Source: Solirubrobacterales bacterium (GTDB lineage Bacteria > Actinomycetota > Thermoleophilia > Solirubrobacterales > Solirubrobacteraceae). Taken from it: a stretch of DNA of 46,929 nucleotides. How positions within the stretch are numbered: the stretch's first letter is position 1; every line of letters starts with the position of its first letter. Where the stretch lies: positions 1 through 46,929 of the forward strand of contig JAFAXX010000128.1 in assembly GCA_019240655.1 (NCBI GenBank). The letters are read 5' to 3'. Shown here in pieces: positions 31,152-38,947 of the stretch. The notes under the pieces were generated by a model. The model had not been told where the DNA came from, did not search any database, and saw only the letters and a list, made by a program, of their open reading frames with translations. The position numbers and the translations under genes are program-made.

Positions 31152-31961
31152 ATGCCCTTTGCGGCCGTACAGATAGCCCAGAGCCTGCAGCGAGGCTTGG
31201 ACGGGCTGATCGGCTTCATCCCCAACCTGATCGGCTGCCTGGTCATTCTGGCCGTCGGCTATCTGATTGCCAGGCTCGTGCGAGCGATCGTGACGAAGCT
31301 GCTGGCCAGAGGCGGCCTCGACCGCGCGCTTCACCACAGCCAGGCCGGCGAGTACGTGGAGCGCGTGAGCCCCGGCGCACAACCGTCACGCCTCATCGGC
31401 GCCGTGGCGTTCTGGTTCATCTTCCTCTACGCGATCGCCGCCGCCATCGGCGCACTCAAGATCCCGGCCCTGACCAACTTCATGGCCAACCTGCAGAACT
31501 ACCTGCCGAATGTCATCGCCGCCGTGTTGATCTTCGTGGTGGGCGCAGCTCTGGCCGGGGCGGCCGGCGCCGCTGCGCATCGGCTGATGGGAGATACCGC
31601 CACCGGCCGGATCGCGCGGACCGTCGTCCCCAGCCTGATTCTGGCCATCGTGGTGTTCATGGTGCTGACCCAGCTCAAGATCGCCCCGGTGATCGTTACG
31701 GCGACGTACATGGCGCTGATCGGGATGCTGGCGCTCGGCGGCGCGCTCGCGTTCGGACTCGGCTCGCGCGAGGTTGCGGCGGACCTGGTCAGAAACGCCT
31801 ACAGCTCGGCCCAGGACAACCGGGAGCAGGTGAGGCGCGACCTCCAGACCGGTCAGCGGCGGGCCCGGCAGCAAGCCGAGCAGGCAGCCGCGCAAGCCCA
31901 GCGCACCGACGCGCCGGCCGCCCGCCGCAGGACCTACCAAACCGACGAAGGAGACAGATAG
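31152..31961 (+). CDS. MscS/CmpX-like membrane protein with conserved TM-helix repeats
   Basis: A 269-residue protein, ATG with AGGAG upstream. It has paired membrane helices with the conserved TM-helix pattern (LDGLIGFIPNLIGCLVILAVGYLIARLVRAIV; LQNYLPNVIAAVLIFVVGAALAGAAGA; LILAIVVFMVLTQLKI; MALIGMLALGGALAFGLGSREVA). The last is like the MscS pore helix. No large beta domain follows; the tail is a charged, glutamine-rich coiled coil (REQVRRDLQTGQRRARQQAEQAAAQAQ). CmpX-type relatives are linked to membrane-stress sigma factors. It starts the operon opposite the ECF sigma gene and is followed by a PRC-barrel protein four bases later. Confidence 0.82.
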   Translation: MPFAAVQIAQSLQRGLDGLIGFIPNLIGCLVILAVGYLIARLVRAIVTKLLARGGLDRALHHSQAGEYVERVSPGAQPSRLIGAVAFWFIFLYAIAAAIGALKIPALTNFMANLQNYLPNVIAAVLIFVVGAALAGAAGAAAHRLMGDTATGRIARTVVPSLILAIVVFMVLTQLKIAPVIVTATYMALIGMLALGGALAFGLGSREVAADLVRNAYSSAQDNREQVRRDLQTGQRRARQQAEQAAAQAQRTDAPAARRRTYQTDEGDR

Positions 31962-31965
31962 TCAC

Positions 31966-32802
31966 ATGGGTACCACCGACGCGTACACCTGGCAGGGCCG
32001 CGAGCTCGTCGGCCGCGACGGGGAGAAGATCGGCACCGTCAAGGAGATCTTCGAGGACGCCGCCACCGGCAAGCCCGAATGGGCCCTCGTATCGAGCGGG
32101 CTGTTCGGCACGCGCTCACACTTCGTACCGCTGGCCGGCGCTGAGGCCACCGGCGAAGGCGTGAGGGTCACCGTGACCGAGGCTCAGGTCAAAGACGCGC
32201 CCAGCGTCGAGGGCGACGACGAGCTCTCGGAAGCCGACGAGCGGCGGCTGTTCGAGCATTACGGGATCCAGTACACGACCGAAGGCAGCACCACGGCGCA
32301 AGCCGGCGCGGCGACCGCGGCCGGCGAGCGGCGGTACGGCGTCGGCGAGCGCGAGCAGGGCTACGGTGAAGCGCGCGGCGAGGGGCACGACGTCAGCGGT
32401 CCGAACACCGACGAGGCGATGACGCGCTCGGAGGAGGAGCTGCGGGTCGGGACGGCCCGCCGGGAGCGCGGCCGGGCGCGGCTGCGCAAGTACGTGGTGA
32501 CCGAGCACGTGCAGACCACCGTGCCGGTGCAGCGCGAGGAGGTGCGGATCGAGCGCGAGCCGATCACCGACGCCAACGTCGACCAGGCCACGTCTGGGCC
32601 GGAGATCTCCGAGGAGGAGCACGAGGTCGTGCTCCACGAGGAGGAGCCCGTGGTCGAGAAGCGCGTCGTCCCCAGAGAGCGCGTGCGGCTCGCCAAGGAC
32701 ACGGTGACCGAAGAACGCGAGGTCTCCGACGAGGTCCGCAAGGAGCGGATAGAGGGGCCAGAGGGCGGCGACGTCCTCGACCGCGAGACCGACACGCGCT
32801 GA
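31966..32802 (+). CDS. PRC-barrel and DUF2382 stress-response protein
   Basis: A 278-residue protein. Residues 8-75 form a PRC-barrel (WQGRELVGRDGEKIGTVKEIFED, WALVSSGLFGTRSHFVPL). A variable glutamate/glycine-rich linker follows. Residues about 150-275 are the DUF2382 (YsnF-type) domain with EEELRVGTARRERGRARLRKYVVTEHVQTTVPVQREEVRIEREPI and a second, mirrored half ending RVRLAKDTVTEEREVSDEVRKERIE. Proteins of this type are induced by general stress; the biochemical role is unknown. It is probably part of the ECF regulon through the promoter at 31034. A strong hairpin follows 18 bases after the stop. Confidence 0.9.
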   Translation: MGTTDAYTWQGRELVGRDGEKIGTVKEIFEDAATGKPEWALVSSGLFGTRSHFVPLAGAEATGEGVRVTVTEAQVKDAPSVEGDDELSEADERRLFEHYGIQYTTEGSTTAQAGAATAAGERRYGVGEREQGYGEARGEGHDVSGPNTDEAMTRSEEELRVGTARRERGRARLRKYVVTEHVQTTVPVQREEVRIEREPITDANVDQATSGPEISEEEHEVVLHEEEPVVEKRVVPRERVRLAKDTVTEEREVSDEVRKERIEGPEGGDVLDRETDTR

Positions 32803-32819
32803 GCGCGGGCGCAGGCAAG

Positions 32820-32852
32820 CGTCGCCCGCCGAGGTGTCCTCGGCGGGCGACG
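32820..32852. terminator. strong GC hairpin, two-way terminator
   Basis: A perfect 15-base stem: CGTCGCCCGCCGAGG (32820-32834), loop TGT, and its exact complement (32838-32852). It lies between the convergent PRC-barrel and antitoxin genes and lacks a T-run on either side. Confidence 0.75.
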
Positions 32853-32880
32853 GCGCGGGCCGACAGCGGGGAAGCGCCCC

Positions 32881-33123
32881 TCACCGGCGGCGTGGGTCAC
32901 TCGGCTCGCGCAGGAGCGTCACGGTCTCCTCCGGGAACACGGCCCGCACCTCGAGATGACCCCCCAGCGCGGCCACGTACCGGGCCAGCGTCGAGAGGTA
33001 GACGTCGTCCTCCTGCTCGATCCGCGAGATGTTCGGCTGGCTCACCTCGAGCGCGTCCGCCATCACGGCCTGGCTGACGCCGCGCCGCCGCCGGACCTCC
33101 GCCAGGCCCAGCTCGGCCTCCAT
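32881..33123 (-). CDS. XRE-family antitoxin of a HigBA-type module
   Basis: The helix-turn-helix is SQAVMADALEVSQPNISRIEQEDDVYLSTLARYVAALGG, followed by a beta strand LEVRAVFPEETVTLL, typical of HigA-type antitoxins that bind DNA and the toxin. The first normal start codon, ATG at 33123, gives 80 residues. Homologous antitoxins usually begin with a SWxEVRxxRPL segment, and exactly that (KSWREVRGQRPLN) is present upstream in frame but with no ATG, GTG or TTG before it. AAGGGAG (33216-33222) lies five bases before an ACG at 33210, a possible unusual start giving 109 residues. The toxin gene lies just upstream and would overlap this longer form. Confidence 0.8.
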   Translation of the reverse strand: MEAELGLAEVRRRRGVSQAVMADALEVSQPNISRIEQEDDVYLSTLARYVAALGGHLEVRAVFPEETVTLLREPSDPRRR

Positions 33124-33155
33124 CAGCCGCCGGTAGGTGGCGACCCTCCGATCGT

Positions 33156-33584
33156 TCAGCGGCCGCTGTCCGCGGACCTCGCGCCAGCTCTTCGTGTTTG
33201 GGTCCTCCGTGGTGGCTCCCTTCCGAGGGTTCTCAGGTGCTTGTCGTAGAGCCGGTCGGCGGCCGGGATGTTGCGCGCGTACCAGCCCTTCCAGTCGCCC
33301 GTCTTCTCGCCGCCGAGCAAGACCACCGCGCGTCGGCAAGGATCGAAGGCGAACAGCGCGCGGAGGTGACCGCCGACCGAGCGCACCTCCTTCATGTTGT
33401 GGTGCCGTGAGCCGCGGATGGCTCCGACCAGCGGCCGCCGCACCGCCGGCCCCGCCTCGGCCAGCCGGTCGAACGCCGCCGCGATCGCGTGCGCGTCCTC
33501 GGGCTCGAGGCTCATGTACCAGCGCTCGGCTTCGGCGGTGAACTGCACCTCCCACTTCGGCTGTCGGTCGCTATCCGAACCCAT
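33156..33584 (-). CDS. RelE/HigB-type toxin (phage-derived Gp49-like)
   Basis: A 142-residue protein with the Gp49/HigB fold: WEVQFTAEAERWYMSLEPEDAHAIAAAFDRLAE, the core RPLVGAIRGSRHHNMKEVR, and LRALFAFDPCRRAVVLLGGEKTGDWKGWYARNIPAADRLYDKHL. The family cleaves mRNA at the ribosome. Toxin-before-antitoxin order is typical for HigBA. The last 20 residues (RTQTRRAGARSADSGR) extend beyond the fold and overlap the antitoxin's probable upstream start. ATG at 33584. The region 33585-33736 upstream is the only noncoding space for a shared, self-regulated promoter. Confidence 0.85.
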   Translation of the reverse strand: MGSDSDRQPKWEVQFTAEAERWYMSLEPEDAHAIAAAFDRLAEAGPAVRRPLVGAIRGSRHHNMKEVRSVGGHLRALFAFDPCRRAVVLLGGEKTGDWKGWYARNIPAADRLYDKHLRTLGREPPRRTQTRRAGARSADSGR

Positions 33585-33736
33585 AATGTAATCGTTATTG
33601 GCGCGTCGTGGTGGCCTGCCTTATCTCTACGGGCACAGCGTCGACCTCTGCCTCGTGACGAAACAAGGCCCGATACGCGCCTTCGCTGTCACAAACCAGC
33701 GGCGACCTCGTCACGCGATCATCTGGCTGAGCCGCG

Positions 33737-34291
33737 ATGAGCACGCTCTACACCGTCGGTCATTCCACCCGCTCGCTCGAGGAGCTCGTCGAGCTCCTGC
33801 AGGCGCCAGGGGTGGAGGCGCTCGTCGATGTGCGCACCGTCCCGCGCTCGCGGCGCCACCCGCAGTTCGAGCGCGATGCGCTCTCCCGCGACCTTCCCGC
33901 CCGCGGCATCGGCTATCACCACGAGAAGGCGCTTGGGGGCTTCCGCCGCCCTCGCAATGATTCGCCCAACCGCGGCTGGCAGCACCCCGCGTTCCGCGGC
34001 TACGCCGACCACATGGAGAGCGATGAGTTCGCGCTCGCGCTCTCACGCCTGCAGGCGCAGGCGCGCGAGCAGGCGACATGCGTGATGTGCGCCGAGGCGC
34101 AGTGGTGGCGATGTCACCGCCGCCTGATCGCCGACGCCCTCCTGGTCCGCGGCTGGTCGGTGCTGCACCTCGGGCTCTCGGCCCGGCCGGCGGCGCACGA
34201 GCAGACGCCGTTCGCGGTGCACGGGCCGGGCCACCGGCTGACCTACCCGCCGGTGCAGGCCGAGCTCCCGCTCGAGGAGCAGGGCACCTAG
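33737..34291 (+). CDS. DUF488 family protein
   Basis: A 184-residue protein with the DUF488 hallmarks: YTVGHSTRSLEELVELL, ALVDVRTVPRSRRHPQF, YHHEKALGGFRRP, FRGYADHM and the cysteine motif CVMCAEAQWWRCHRRLIADAL. The pattern of conserved histidine, cysteines and arginine suggests nucleotide or nucleic-acid-related chemistry, but no function is established. The C-terminus after about residue 150 is variable. It stands alone, divergent from the toxin-antitoxin pair. Confidence 0.9.
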   Translation: MSTLYTVGHSTRSLEELVELLQAPGVEALVDVRTVPRSRRHPQFERDALSRDLPARGIGYHHEKALGGFRRPRNDSPNRGWQHPAFRGYADHMESDEFALALSRLQAQAREQATCVMCAEAQWWRCHRRLIADALLVRGWSVLHLGLSARPAAHEQTPFAVHGPGHRLTYPPVQAELPLEEQGT

Positions 34292-34308
34292 CCTGGCCGC
34301 AGGCGTGA

Positions 34309-34415
34309 CCGGTCCAGACGGGGTCGGACGGTCCCGCGCTGGCCCGCTCGGCGCACAGCCAGCCGGTGCCGGTCCGGACGGGGTCGTATGGCCTCGCGGC
34401 TGGGCCCGCTCGGCA
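34309..34415. repeat. imperfect 60-bp direct repeat
   Basis: CCGGTCCAGACGGGGTCG at 34309 recurs as CCGGTCCGGACGGGGTCG at about 34369, and similarity continues through GGCCCGCTCGGC in both copies. The unit period is about 60 bases. It fills most of the gap between two convergent genes and has no reading frame of note. Confidence 0.65.
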
Positions 34416-34483
34416 TCCGGCCTCGCCTGTGCGGGCCCGCCGCGAGTCATCCAGCTGGACGCCGCGCGCCCGCGCGGCCCAAC

Positions 34484-35815
34484 TCACGCGCTCATCGCCA
34501 GGTAATCGGTGTGGTACTCGCCGCGGCAAAAGCCGTCGTCCGCGAGCATGCGCCGGTGAAACGGGACCGTCGTGTGGATGCCGCCGATGACGAATTCCTC
34601 GAGCGCCCGGCGACCGCGCGCGATCGCCTCCGCGCGGTCGCGGCCCCAGACGATCAGCTTGGCCACCAGCGAGTCGTAGAACGGCGGGACGCTGTAGCCG
34701 TCATAGAGCGCGGTGTCGACGCGGACGCCCGGGCCGCCGGGCAGCTCGAGCCCGTCGATCCGCCCCGGAGACGGCTGGAAGTCGGCGTCGGGGTTCTCGG
34801 CCGTGATCCTGAACTCGATCGCCGCGCCGCGCTGCGAGACGTCCGCCTGGGCGATCGTCATCGGCTCGCCGGCGGCGATCACCAATTGCTCCTTGACCAG
34901 ATCGACCCCGGTGATCATCTCGGTGACCGGGTGCTCGACCTGGATGCGGGTGTTCATCTCGATGAAGTAGAACCCGCCGGCGTCGTCGAGCAGGAACTCC
35001 ACCGTCCCCGCGTTGACGTATCCGGCCGCCTCGGCGAGGCGGACCGCGGACGCCGCCATCGCCGCGCGCGTGCTCGGCTCGAGCGCCGGCGAGGGCGATT
35101 CCTCGAGCAGCTTCTGGCGCCGGCGCTGGAGCGAGCATTCGCGCTCGTAGAGGTGGATGGCATTGCCGTGACCATCGGCCAGGACCTGCACCTCGACGTG
35201 GCGGGGCGCCTCGATCAGCCGCTCGAGGTAGAGGGCCCGGTTTCCGAACGCGGCCTCGGCTTCGCGGGCGGCCTGCTGCGCGCCGCCCTCGAGCTCCTCG
35301 GCACCATGGGCGACCCGGATCCCCCTCCCGCCGCCGCCGCCGGCGGCCTTGATCATCACGGGGTAGCCGATCCGAACGCCCGCGGAAACCGCCTGCTCGG
35401 GCGTGACGGTGCCGTGGGTGCCGGGCACCACCGGCACCTCCGCCGCCTCGGCCAGCCTTCGCGCCGCGGCCTTGTCGCCCATCTTCTCGATCGCCGCCGC
35501 CGACGGCCCGACCCACACGAGTCCCTCGGCCTCGCAGCGGCGCGCGAACTCGGCGTTCTCGGACAGGAACCCGTATCCGGGATGGACGGCGTCGGCACCG
35601 CTGCGGCGGGCGGCGTCGATCAGCGCGTCGTGGTTCAAGTAGCTCTGGCGCGCGGCGGGCTTGCCGATGCAGATCGCCGCGTCGGCCTTGCGCACGTGAA
35701 GCGCGGTTTCGTCCGCGCTCGAGTACACCGCCACCGTCTCCAGCTCGAGCTCGCGGCAGGCGCGAATCACGCGAAGCGCGATCTCCCCGCGGTTGGCCAC
35801 CAGGACGCGGTGCAC
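34484..35815 (-). CDS. accC: biotin carboxylase subunit (AccC-like)
   Basis: A 443-residue ATP-grasp biotin carboxylase, GTG start (MHRVLVANRGEIALRVIRACRELE). Visible motifs: HPGYGFLSENAEFA, the glycine-rich ATP loop KAAGGGGGRGIR, EVQVLADGHGNAIHLYERECSLQRRRQKLLEE, and the catalytic FIEMNTRIQVEHPVTEMITGVDLV. It carboxylates the biotin of a carrier protein using ATP and bicarbonate. It is the last gene of a five-gene operon with a separate carrier and two subunits homologous to the carboxyltransferase domain of urea carboxylase. Its partner is therefore more likely that enzyme than acetyl-CoA carboxylase, although it could serve both. Confidence 0.9.
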   Translation of the reverse strand: MHRVLVANRGEIALRVIRACRELELETVAVYSSADETALHVRKADAAICIGKPAARQSYLNHDALIDAARRSGADAVHPGYGFLSENAEFARRCEAEGLVWVGPSAAAIEKMGDKAAARRLAEAAEVPVVPGTHGTVTPEQAVSAGVRIGYPVMIKAAGGGGGRGIRVAHGAEELEGGAQQAAREAEAAFGNRALYLERLIEAPRHVEVQVLADGHGNAIHLYERECSLQRRRQKLLEESPSPALEPSTRAAMAASAVRLAEAAGYVNAGTVEFLLDDAGGFYFIEMNTRIQVEHPVTEMITGVDLVKEQLVIAAGEPMTIAQADVSQRGAAIEFRITAENPDADFQPSPGRIDGLELPGGPGVRVDTALYDGYSVPPFYDSLVAKLIVWGRDRAEAIARGRRALEEFVIGGIHTTVPFHRRMLADDGFCRGEYHTDYLAMSA

Positions 35816-35824
35816 GTCGCGCCT

Positions 35825-36067
35825 TCAGTCGCCGAGCACGGCCAGGTCCTGCCCGGCCTCGACGGTGTCCTCGTTCTCGACCAGGAAGCGCTCGACCACC
35901 CCGCCCGCGTCCGCCTTGACCTCGTGGAAGCTCTTCATGATCTCGACCAGGCCGACGACGTCGCCGGCCTGCACCGAGTCGCCCTCGGACACGAAGGGGT
36001 CGGCCCCCGGGTCGGCCCGGCGGTAGAACGTGCCCGGCAGCGGCGCCTTGATCGTCTTATCGCTCAT
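35825..36067 (-). CDS. biotin carboxyl carrier protein, minimal form
   Basis: Only 80 residues, just the biotinyl domain: IKAPLPGTFYRRADPGADPFVSEGDSVQAGDVVGLVEIMKSFHEV with the biotinylated lysine in EIMKS, then VEAGQDLAVLGD. It lacks the long alanine/proline linker of AccB. Methionines flank the lysine differently from the common EAMKM. It sits nine bases upstream of the biotin carboxylase gene and 21 bases after the carboxyltransferase subunit gene, so it is the mobile carrier between those two activities. Confidence 0.9.
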   Translation of the reverse strand: MSDKTIKAPLPGTFYRRADPGADPFVSEGDSVQAGDVVGLVEIMKSFHEVKADAGGVVERFLVENEDTVEAGQDLAVLGD

Positions 36068-36088
36068 CGCGTGCTCCTGTTCCGCGGT

Positions 36089-37072
36089 TCATCCGGCCGG
36101 CTCGAGCGCGTCGTCGGTGAGCCGCGCGCTGAGCTCCCGCTCGAGGGCGATCGACTCCTCGAGCGTCACCTCCCGGAAGCGCACGTGGTCGCCGATCGGA
36201 CGCAGCTGGCCGAGCTTCCACAGCGCGCCGCGGACGACGGTGGCCGCGACGATGAAGCCTCCTGCCGTCGGGCCGTCGGGGCCGAGGAGCACCGGCAGGT
36301 CGCCGTTGATGTTGACCGCGCCGACGGGATACGGATTGTCGAGGATGTTCGAAGGGTGACCGCCGGCCACCCCGCCGCTCTTCCGCGCCCACTCGAAGCG
36401 GTGGGACTCCAGCCTGACCCCGGTGCGGTCGGAGTTGCGGTCGACCGCCCACGAGCGGGAGAGGAACTCCTCCATGTCACGCTCGGTCAGGTAGTCGGGC
36501 GTCGCCTGGGGCCCGCGCATGACCTCGATTTCCCACTCGCGGCCGTAGGCCGGCCGGGCGGCGTCGGGGAGGCGGCGCGCGCGTCCGTCGGAGGCGCCCG
36601 TGCCGACGGGAAGCTCATCGCCGGCCGTGAGCGCCCGCCCCTGATAGCCGCCGAGCCCGCCCATCGTGTAGGTGGCGCGCGATCCGAACAGCTCGGGCAC
36701 GTCGATCGCGCCGGAGACCGCGACGTAGAAGCGGAAGCCCGGTCCGGGCGAGATCGCGATCCGCAGCTCGGCCCCGGCGCCGGCCCGTCGGCTGCTCCAC
36801 GGCGGGAGCGGCTCGCCGTCGAGCGTCACCTGCCCCTCGGCGCCGCACACGGCGATCGTCGCGTCTCCCTGCAGCCGCATCGCAAAGCCCCCGAGCGTCA
36901 CCTCGATCCCGGCCGCCTCGCGCGGATTGCCGACGAGCAGGTTGGCGGCCTGCAGCGCGAAGTAGTCCATCGCTCCGGAGGGAAAGAATCCCTGGCGGAG
37001 CATTCCGGGGCGCCCGGTGGGGTCCTGGACGGTGGCCTGGATCCCCGGCTCCAGGATCTCGAGCCCGCTCAC
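36089..37072 (-). CDS. pxpC: biotin-dependent carboxyltransferase subunit, KipA/PxpC and urea-carboxylase CT-B-like
   Basis: A 327-residue protein of the carboxyltransferase domain family (PF02626). Opening LEILEPGIQATVQDPTGRPGMLRQGFFPSGAMDYFALQAANLLVGN is typical of KipA/PxpC. The second half is closest to urea carboxylase as I know it: WEIEVMRGPQATPDYLTERDMEEFL, NSDRTGVRLESHRFEWARKSGG, HPSNILDNPYPVGAVNINGDLPVLLGPDGPTAGGF and LWKLGQLRPIGDHVRFR. Family members are part of ATP-dependent 5-oxoprolinase (PxpABC) or biotin-dependent amide/urea carboxylases. Presence of a biotin carrier and carboxylase in the same operon favours the latter. ATG overlaps the previous stop by four bases. Confidence 0.88.
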   Translation of the reverse strand: MSGLEILEPGIQATVQDPTGRPGMLRQGFFPSGAMDYFALQAANLLVGNPREAAGIEVTLGGFAMRLQGDATIAVCGAEGQVTLDGEPLPPWSSRRAGAGAELRIAISPGPGFRFYVAVSGAIDVPELFGSRATYTMGGLGGYQGRALTAGDELPVGTGASDGRARRLPDAARPAYGREWEIEVMRGPQATPDYLTERDMEEFLSRSWAVDRNSDRTGVRLESHRFEWARKSGGVAGGHPSNILDNPYPVGAVNINGDLPVLLGPDGPTAGGFIVAATVVRGALWKLGQLRPIGDHVRFREVTLEESIALERELSARLTDDALEPAG

Positions 37073-38043
37073 GGGATTTCCGCCTCGGCCGAGGCTTCCT
37101 CGCGGCGGCGCCGTCGCTCGTCGGCTTCCTCGCGGACCTGCTCGCGCAGCTCGAGATAGGCGCCGACGTCGAACGCGTGCTCCTCGATCCGGTAGCGGTA
37201 GCGGTCGGCCCTGACGTCTTCGAAGGCCGACAGCAGCTCCTCTTCAGTGGTCCGCCGGAACCTCACGCGGTCGCCGGGGCGCAGCAGGAGCGGGTTCTCC
37301 CGGAAGACCTCGTTGCGAGCCTGGAGGTCGTACACGGGCAGGCTCCGGCCGAACAGCTGGTAGCCCCCCGCGGACTCGACCGGGTAGATCGCGTAGCACG
37401 GGCCGCCGAGACCGACCGCGCCCTCGGCCGTCCACGTCCGCGTGGGGTTGTACTTCGGCGCCACCACGGTGTGGCGGGGATCGACCGGGAACATGAACGG
37501 CAGACCGGGGAAGAACCCGATGAAGCCGGTCCAGTGCTCGGTAGCGAGGACGGCCGCGTAGAACTCCTCGCGGTCGTTGAAGCCGTTGTAGCGGACGATG
37601 TAGTCGATGTTGTTGGCGCCCTCGCAATTGGGCGCGTCCTTGCGGATGCTGCGGATGTAGCGCTCGACGGCGGCGCGCGACTGCGAGTCGTCGAAGGCGA
37701 TCGGCAGCTCGATCACGCGGCTGGGGATCTCGATCTCCTGCTCGGCCGGGAGCGAGTCGTGCAGCCGCGCCAGGTGCTCGACCAGCTCGGCCGGCGAGAC
37801 CACCCGGGGGTCGTAGCGGACGAGCATCGAGCGAAAGCCGGGCGCGCTCTCGAGCAGCCCGTCGACGGGCCGCTCGCTCAGCGCGGCGTCGACCGCCAGC
37901 ACGAAGAAGTTGAGCGTGAGGTCCAGCTCCATCTCGCCGTACTCGATCAGCAGCGAGCGGTCGCCGGCCTGGCGATAGGTGATCGCGGGATGCCCGCCCG
38001 CCGCCTGCGCTCGTTCGAGGACCGAGGAGGGCGTGGCGCTCAT
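37069..38043 (-). CDS. pxpB: biotin-dependent carboxyltransferase subunit, KipI/PxpB and urea-carboxylase CT-A-like
   Basis: A 324-residue protein, longer than the roughly 220-240 residues of KipI/PxpB. Residues 20-110 show YRQAGDRSLLIEYG and VDGLLESAPGFRSMLVRYDP. Residues 110-270 carry the urea-carboxylase-like core CEGANNIDYIVRYNGF, FFPGLPFMFPVDPRHTVVAPKYNPTRTWTAEGAVGLGG and VESAGGYQLFGRSLPVYD. The C-terminal 50 residues (LREQVREEADERRRRREEASAEAE) form a charged coiled coil. Overlaps by four bases at both ends couple it to its neighbours. With the CT-B-like subunit it should form one active site that moves carboxyl from biotin to a nitrogen on the substrate. Confidence 0.88.
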   Translation of the reverse strand: MSATPSSVLERAQAAGGHPAITYRQAGDRSLLIEYGEMELDLTLNFFVLAVDAALSERPVDGLLESAPGFRSMLVRYDPRVVSPAELVEHLARLHDSLPAEQEIEIPSRVIELPIAFDDSQSRAAVERYIRSIRKDAPNCEGANNIDYIVRYNGFNDREEFYAAVLATEHWTGFIGFFPGLPFMFPVDPRHTVVAPKYNPTRTWTAEGAVGLGGPCYAIYPVESAGGYQLFGRSLPVYDLQARNEVFRENPLLLRPGDRVRFRRTTEEELLSAFEDVRADRYRYRIEEHAFDVGAYLELREQVREEADERRRRREEASAEAEIP

Positions 38044-38840
38044 CGCTCGTGCGCTCCGGCCGGTGTCTCGCGGGCGACGATCTCCCGCAGCGCCACGACC
38101 TCGATGCCGGCGCCGTCGAGACGCTCCCTGACCGCGCGGGCCACCGCGACGGCATTCGGGGCGTCCCCGTGCAGGCAGACGCTGCGGGCGCTCACCTCGA
38201 GCTCGCTCCCGTCGGCGGCGTCGAGCTTACGCTCGCGGGCGATTCGAAGCGCCCGCCTCGCGACCTTCTCCGGATCCCAGGCCTGCTTGACGGCCTCGAT
38301 CATCAAGGTGCCGTCCGGGTTGTAGTTGAGGTCGGGGAAGGCCTCGGTGGCGAGGCGTACGCCGCGCCCCCGCACCGCCGGGGCGACGTCCTCGCTCAGC
38401 AGGAGCACCAGCAGGTCGCGGTCGACCTCGGCGGTGGCCTGCGCCACCGCGCCGGCGAGCTCGGGATCGGCCGAGCACATCGCGTACAGCGCGCCGTGCG
38501 GCTTGACGTGGCCGAGCGTCCCGCCTTCGGCGTCGACGAACGCCTTGAGGGCGCCGATCTGATAGAGCGCGTCGTTGCGGACGTCCTCGGGCGACATGGC
38601 CATCCGCCGGCGCCCGAACCCGATCAGGTCGGGCACGGCCACGTGAGCTCCGATCTGCAGGCCGTGCGCAACCGCGGCATGGACGGTCCGGCGAATCGTC
38701 CCCGGGTCGCCGGCGTGAAAGCCACAGGCGATGCTGACCGAGGAGATGAACGGCATCATTGCCTCGTCGTCGCCGAGCTTCCAGCGCCCGAAGCTCTCAC
38801 CCATGTCAACGTTGACGTCAAGCACCGCGGCGTCCGCCAT
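38040..38840 (-). CDS. pxpA: LamB/YcsF family protein, PxpA-like 5-oxoprolinase subunit
   Basis: A 266-residue protein with the LamB/YcsF signature DVNVDMGESFGRWKLGDDEAMMPFISSVSIACGFHAGDPGTIRRTV, then GAHVAVPDLIGFGRRRMAMSPEDV, GHVKPHGALYAMC and ARSVCLHGDAPNAVAVARAV. PxpA opens phosphorylated 5-oxoproline in PxpABC. It is the first gene of the operon. A TAGACC element lies 8 bases before its ATG, fitting a leaderless or short-leader transcript. The true substrate of this set may be a different cyclic amide or urea-like compound. Confidence 0.88.
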   Translation of the reverse strand: MADAAVLDVNVDMGESFGRWKLGDDEAMMPFISSVSIACGFHAGDPGTIRRTVHAAVAHGLQIGAHVAVPDLIGFGRRRMAMSPEDVRNDALYQIGALKAFVDAEGGTLGHVKPHGALYAMCSADPELAGAVAQATAEVDRDLLVLLLSEDVAPAVRGRGVRLATEAFPDLNYNPDGTLMIEAVKQAWDPEKVARRALRIARERKLDAADGSELEVSARSVCLHGDAPNAVAVARAVRERLDGAGIEVVALREIVARETPAGAHER

Positions 38841-38947
38841 CGCGGTTTGGTCTACCCCGGGGCGCCCAGCGAATCACGTGCGTCTCAGGGCCCACTCGAG
38901 GGCGCGACGCAGGTACCGTCTCACCGCCCGCGAACAAAGACCTCCTG

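Noticed and set aside
34388-37159. 923-codon plus-strand frame
   Set aside because: It is antisense to the biotin carboxylase, carrier and carboxyltransferase genes and has no recognisable domain.
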